64,000 nucleotides of DNA, from contig JAWUWK010000044.1 of NCBI GenBank assembly GCA_034111875.1, positions 1 to 64,000 of the forward strand, in the 5' to 3' direction. The notes under the pieces were generated by a model that searched no databases, had not been told where the DNA came from, and worked only from the letters and a program-made list of their open reading frames with translations. The first letter of the stretch is position 1, and every line of letters starts with the position of its first letter. Positions 61,341 to 64,000 of this stretch are shown here, in pieces. The DNA comes from Rs1 sp034111875. Its GTDB lineage: Bacteria > Pseudomonadota > Gammaproteobacteria > Pseudomonadales > Balneatricaceae. A program made the translations under genes and the position numbers.

Positions 61341-62423
61341 ATGCAAGAAAAGGCCGTGCGCATCAACTGGTTTCCCGGGCACATGAACAAAGCCCGCAAG
61401 GAAATAGCAGAGGCAATGACCGACATTGATATGGTCATTGAAGTGCTAGATGCGCGCTTGCCTATGTCGAGTCAGAACCCAATGATTCAAGATTTACGTC
61501 AGGGCACACCGGTCTTAAAATTGTTAAATAAACAAGATCTGGCGGATCCTGAAATCACTCAGCAGTGGGTCGATTACTTTAACCAGCAAGAGCATATTCA
61601 AGCCCTTGCAATTGATTCAACTAACAAAAAATTGATCGCTAGAATCCCTGAAATAGCCAAGCAGATGGCGCCCATTCGGATTCGCAATGATAGGCCCGTG
61701 CGCATTATGATTATGGGCATTCCCAATGTGGGGAAATCTACCATGATTAATGCGCTAGTCGGCAAGCGCATTGCAAAGGTGGGTAACGAGCCGGCGGTGA
61801 CTAAGACCCAAACCAAGTATAAATTGCGCAATGGCGTTGTGTTGTCAGATACCCCTGGTATCTTGTGGCCGAAGATTGAAGATATCGACTCGGGCTATCG
61901 TTTGGCCACTAGCGGCGCGATACGCGATACCGCACTTGAATACCAAACGGTGGCGCACTATGCGGCAGGCTTTATGATGGCAAAGTATCCACAGCGGATG
62001 CTAGCGCGTTATAAGCTCAAAAAGTTGCCTGTCACCACTTTGCAAATGTTGGAAATCATAGGCAGTAAACGCGGTGGTCTAAGAGCTGGTGGTGTGATCG
62101 ATATGCACAAGGCGGCCGAAGTGATGATTCACGATATTCGCGGCTCCAAGCTTGGCTTAATAAGCTATGAAACGGTCGCTGAGTGGCAGGTAAAATTCGA
62201 AGAGCAAAAGCAGCGCTTGATAGATGACCAAATTGAACGTGAAAAAGAGCAGGAAAAACAAGCGCTAATAGATGCCGAACGGGTCCAGCGCGATGCCCAA
62301 AGGCAAAGCTATAAAGCACAGAACGCAATTGATGATAAACGTCGAGAGCGAGCAGAAAATGAAACTAAAGCTCAGGCTTTCCAAGTGAAAGACAGTGAGA
62401 CCAACGACAGAGGTGACCAATAA
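61341..62423 (+). CDS. ylqF: YlqF/RbgA-type ribosome assembly GTPase
   Basis: A 360-residue circularly permuted GTPase: G4 (LLNKQDLAD, about residue 60) comes before G1 (MGIPNVGKSTMINALVG, about 130-146) and G3 (DTPGILWPK). The N-terminus INWFPGHMNKARKEI is the YlqF hallmark. The C-terminal 80 residues are charged and coiled. In bacteria such GTPases help mature the large ribosomal subunit. Its stop overlaps the next start. Confidence 0.88.
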   Translation: MQEKAVRINWFPGHMNKARKEIAEAMTDIDMVIEVLDARLPMSSQNPMIQDLRQGTPVLKLLNKQDLADPEITQQWVDYFNQQEHIQALAIDSTNKKLIARIPEIAKQMAPIRIRNDRPVRIMIMGIPNVGKSTMINALVGKRIAKVGNEPAVTKTQTKYKLRNGVVLSDTPGILWPKIEDIDSGYRLATSGAIRDTALEYQTVAHYAAGFMMAKYPQRMLARYKLKKLPVTTLQMLEIIGSKRGGLRAGGVIDMHKAAEVMIHDIRGSKLGLISYETVAEWQVKFEEQKQRLIDDQIEREKEQEKQALIDAERVQRDAQRQSYKAQNAIDDKRRERAENETKAQAFQVKDSETNDRGDQ

Positions 62424-62728
62424 TGTCACGCACTAAGAAAAAACGTACAGGTTTAATGTTCGTGCTGGATAGAAAACCCAGTAAAAAAGAATTTTTAGAA
62501 GATCCTGAAAGTAAAGAGAGCCGCAAGAAAAAGGCGCTGGCTGATAAGAAAAAACCACAATCAGTCTATGAGAAAAAACGTACGGTTAAAAAAACTGAAG
62601 CTGAGCAAAAAGTAACAAAGGCGGCCCATGAAGCCGCCAATCAAGGCCGCTTGGCCGATAAGATAAAAGCCCAGCACGCTAAGAAAGTCAAAGCTGAAGC
62701 AAAAGCAGATGCAAAAACCAACCGCTAA
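62423..62728 (+). CDS. Small lysine-rich hypothetical protein
   Basis: A 101-residue, very basic protein (MSRTKKKRTGLMFVLDRKPS and many KK pairs), predicted helical or disordered. It begins at TAATG, sharing one base with the ylqF stop, so it is translationally coupled to it. The composition suggests RNA or ribosome binding; no family is recognised. The coupling to a ribosome assembly GTPase supports that idea. Confidence 0.7.
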   Translation: MSRTKKKRTGLMFVLDRKPSKKEFLEDPESKESRKKKALADKKKPQSVYEKKRTVKKTEAEQKVTKAAHEAANQGRLADKIKAQHAKKVKAEAKADAKTNR

Positions 62729-62750
62729 ATCATCTAGAGATAGAGCCTTT

Positions 62751-62911
62751 GGAGCCTGTCGGACTTGGCCGATCGTAGCGAGAAAAAGCAGATTTGAGCC
62801 AGATTTCTTGGTTTTTTGAGGCCAATAGCGGGCTATTTAACGAGAAAAAGCTGGGAATATGGCCAAATTATGATTTTTCGCAGTAGATTAGTGTTGAGTC
62901 CGAGAGGCTCC
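62751..62911 (+). repeat. Repeat family B, full copy (B2)
   Basis: A 161-bp element with ends GGAGCCTGTCGGACTTGG and, reversed, GGAGCCTCTCGGACTCAAC. The interior contains CGTAGCGAGAAAAAGCAG, TATTTAACG and AGCTGGGAATATGGCC. It resembles B1 along its whole length. It separates the ylqF pair from the glycosylase gene. Confidence 0.85.
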
Positions 62912-62924
62912 TAGGCAAGCTTAA

Positions 62925-63584
62925 ATGAAAATAACTTGCCAGGGCGATGTGGATAACGACATTCAAAAGCTGATAGCGCAAGACGCTCGGCTCGGCGTTA
63001 TCGTCAAAGCCGTGTTAGCTGAGATTGAACATATCCCTCTGCGCTTGCGTGAACCTGGATTTGCAGGAGTAGCGCACACAGTGATAGCACAATTGCTCTG
63101 CGTTGCCAGTGCCAAAGCTATATCACAGCGCTTCAATGCTTGCGTCCAGCCGTTAACCGCCGCCAATTATCTGAGTATTGATCCCCAGATCTTATTAGAT
63201 TGTGGTTTATCAAACAGTAAGTATCAAACCCTAAAGAGTTTGGCTCAAGCTGAAAAATCAGGGAGTTTAAATTACGCGGTTTTAACTGACCTACCCATAG
63301 CGCAGGCTATACAACAGCTTTGCGCTTACAAAGGTATTGGACCTTGGACTGCGCAGGTTTATCTGCTGTTTTGTGCCGGCCATCGGGATATATTTCCCGA
63401 GGGGGATTTGGCACTGCAAAAAGCGCTAGATTTTACGATTGGTATAAACGCTGTGCCAGGCACCCAACAAGCCGCAAAGCAAGCTGCGCAACTGGCGTTG
63501 CAATGGGCGCCTTATCGCGGCGCGGCTGCACGTCTATTTTGGGCATATTTTGCGCATCTTAAGCAAACAGAAGTCAGTCTTTAA
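62925..63584 (+). CDS. DNA-3-methyladenine glycosylase II-like (AlkA/HhH-GPD)
   Basis: A 219-residue base-excision glycosylase. The helix-hairpin-helix and catalytic part reads LCAYKGIGPWTAQVYLLFCA followed by HRDIFPEGDLALQKAL with the catalytic aspartate in GDLAL. It lacks the N-terminal Ada-like or beta domain of E. coli AlkA, as in the short MAG-type enzymes. It should remove alkylated purines, complementing the AlkB-like gene at 14934. Confidence 0.87.
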   Translation: MKITCQGDVDNDIQKLIAQDARLGVIVKAVLAEIEHIPLRLREPGFAGVAHTVIAQLLCVASAKAISQRFNACVQPLTAANYLSIDPQILLDCGLSNSKYQTLKSLAQAEKSGSLNYAVLTDLPIAQAIQQLCAYKGIGPWTAQVYLLFCAGHRDIFPEGDLALQKALDFTIGINAVPGTQQAAKQAAQLALQWAPYRGAAARLFWAYFAHLKQTEVSL

Positions 63585-63694
63585 GTTTATGCTTGGTCAC
63601 TGGCTGCCGACTGGCTTTGATCTATACAAAAGCGCATCGTCAGCAGAGCGTTTTTGCAACGCGCAACTCATCCAACCTATTCAAGAGAAAATGC

Positions 63695-64000
63695 ATGAAA
63701 CATTACGACGTGATTGTTATAGGGGCTGGCGCTTCGGGCCTTTATTGTGCGATCAACGCAGGCTATCGTGGCAAGTCAGTATTAGTCATAGAGCACGCTA
63801 AGCGAATAGGGCGCAAAATATTGATGTCTGGAGGTGGGCGCTGTAATTTTACCAATATGCATAACGCCCCCAAGCATTTCATCTCAGATAACAGCCATTT
63901 TTGTAAATCGGCGCTGAGCCGTTTTAGTGTGCAAACCTTTATTGATCAAGTTGAGCGCCACGCTATCGATTATCACGAAAAGTCATTGGGCCAATTATTT
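63695..64000 (+). CDS. HI0933/YhiN-type flavoprotein, N-terminus (cut by window edge)
   Basis: The first 102 codons encode an FAD-binding start (YDVIVIGAGASGLYCAINAG), then VIEHAKRIGRKILMSGGGRC and NFTNMHNAP. The ILMSGGGRCNFTN stretch is the hallmark of the HI0933/YhiN family of NAD(P)/FAD-dependent oxidoreductases, whose substrate is unclear. The frame stays open to the end of the window. Confidence 0.92.
   Translation, partial: MKHYDVIVIGAGASGLYCAINAGYRGKSVLVIEHAKRIGRKILMSGGGRCNFTNMHNAPKHFISDNSHFCKSALSRFSVQTFIDQVERHAIDYHEKSLGQLF

Overview
The window reads as chromosomal DNA of a free-living, probably marine gammaproteobacterium of fairly low G+C. The evidence is the uvrC-pgsA-tRNA(Gly)-tRNA(Cys)-tRNA(Leu) order familiar from E. 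coli, a TRAP transporter, a long-form isocitrate lyase, a monomeric NADP isocitrate dehydrogenase, and protein families typical of Gammaproteobacteria. I cannot name the genus. Intergenic spaces are often 300-1200 bp and carry several families of short repeats.

Layout. 1-880: edge of an IS1595-type element and a MITE. 880-4650: thiamine operon thiO-thiS-thiG-thiE (minus) behind a TPP riboswitch. 4697-9886: plsC, a D-cysteine desulfhydrase-like enzyme, a small basic protein, a DUF5610-like protein, an octamer tandem repeat and two unknown genes. 10013-13053: uvrC, pgsA and three tRNAs behind a near-consensus promoter. 13667-18219: metY, alkB-like gene, entericidin-like lipoprotein, hemB, MFS transporter. 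18465-24152: TRAP transporter genes, an N-formylglutamate amidohydrolase family gene and an RpiR regulator sandwiched between two MITEs. 24421-27680: an AT-rich accessory patch with a CapW/BrxR-like WYL regulator between inverted repeats, an IS66 remnant and a decayed group II intron. 27970-40773: aceA, a pseudogene carrying an in-frame MITE, yhhQ behind a candidate preQ1 riboswitch, a zinc-ribbon protein with a LysR regulator, a YdiJ-type dehydrogenase, TauE, a gamma-glutamylcyclotransferase, iadA and udk. 41017-45415: pabB, an ABC exporter and a 43-residue membrane protein. 46318-49713: cobalamin riboswitch with an ABC B12 importer. 49906-56807: urate catabolism. 56863-64000: icd, ybiT with an attenuator-like leader, a YlqF-type GTPase, a DNA glycosylase and the start of an HI0933-type flavoprotein.

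How it fits together. The urate cluster covers uptake (an NCS2 permease, here frameshifted in a G6 run), oxidation by membrane-bound PuuD, then UraH, UraD, PuuE, Alc and AllA, giving glyoxylate and urea. Two identical ATTGTATACAAT palindromes, in the puuE-uraH gap and upstream of the permease gene, suggest one shared regulator encoded elsewhere. Isocitrate lyase and isocitrate dehydrogenase, the two enzymes of the glyoxylate branch point, are both in the window. Vitamin metabolism is controlled by RNA: TPP for thiamine, cobalamin for B12 and probably preQ1 for queuosine precursor import.

The most distinctive signal beyond known genes is the set of short mobile repeats. Family A is a 165-bp element with 16-bp inverted ends, open in frame on both strands in two copies; one copy sits in frame inside a gene. 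Family C has TA-bounded inverted ends; two copies flank rpiR and one abuts the B12 riboswitch. Families B and D are intergenic elements placed near several promoters.
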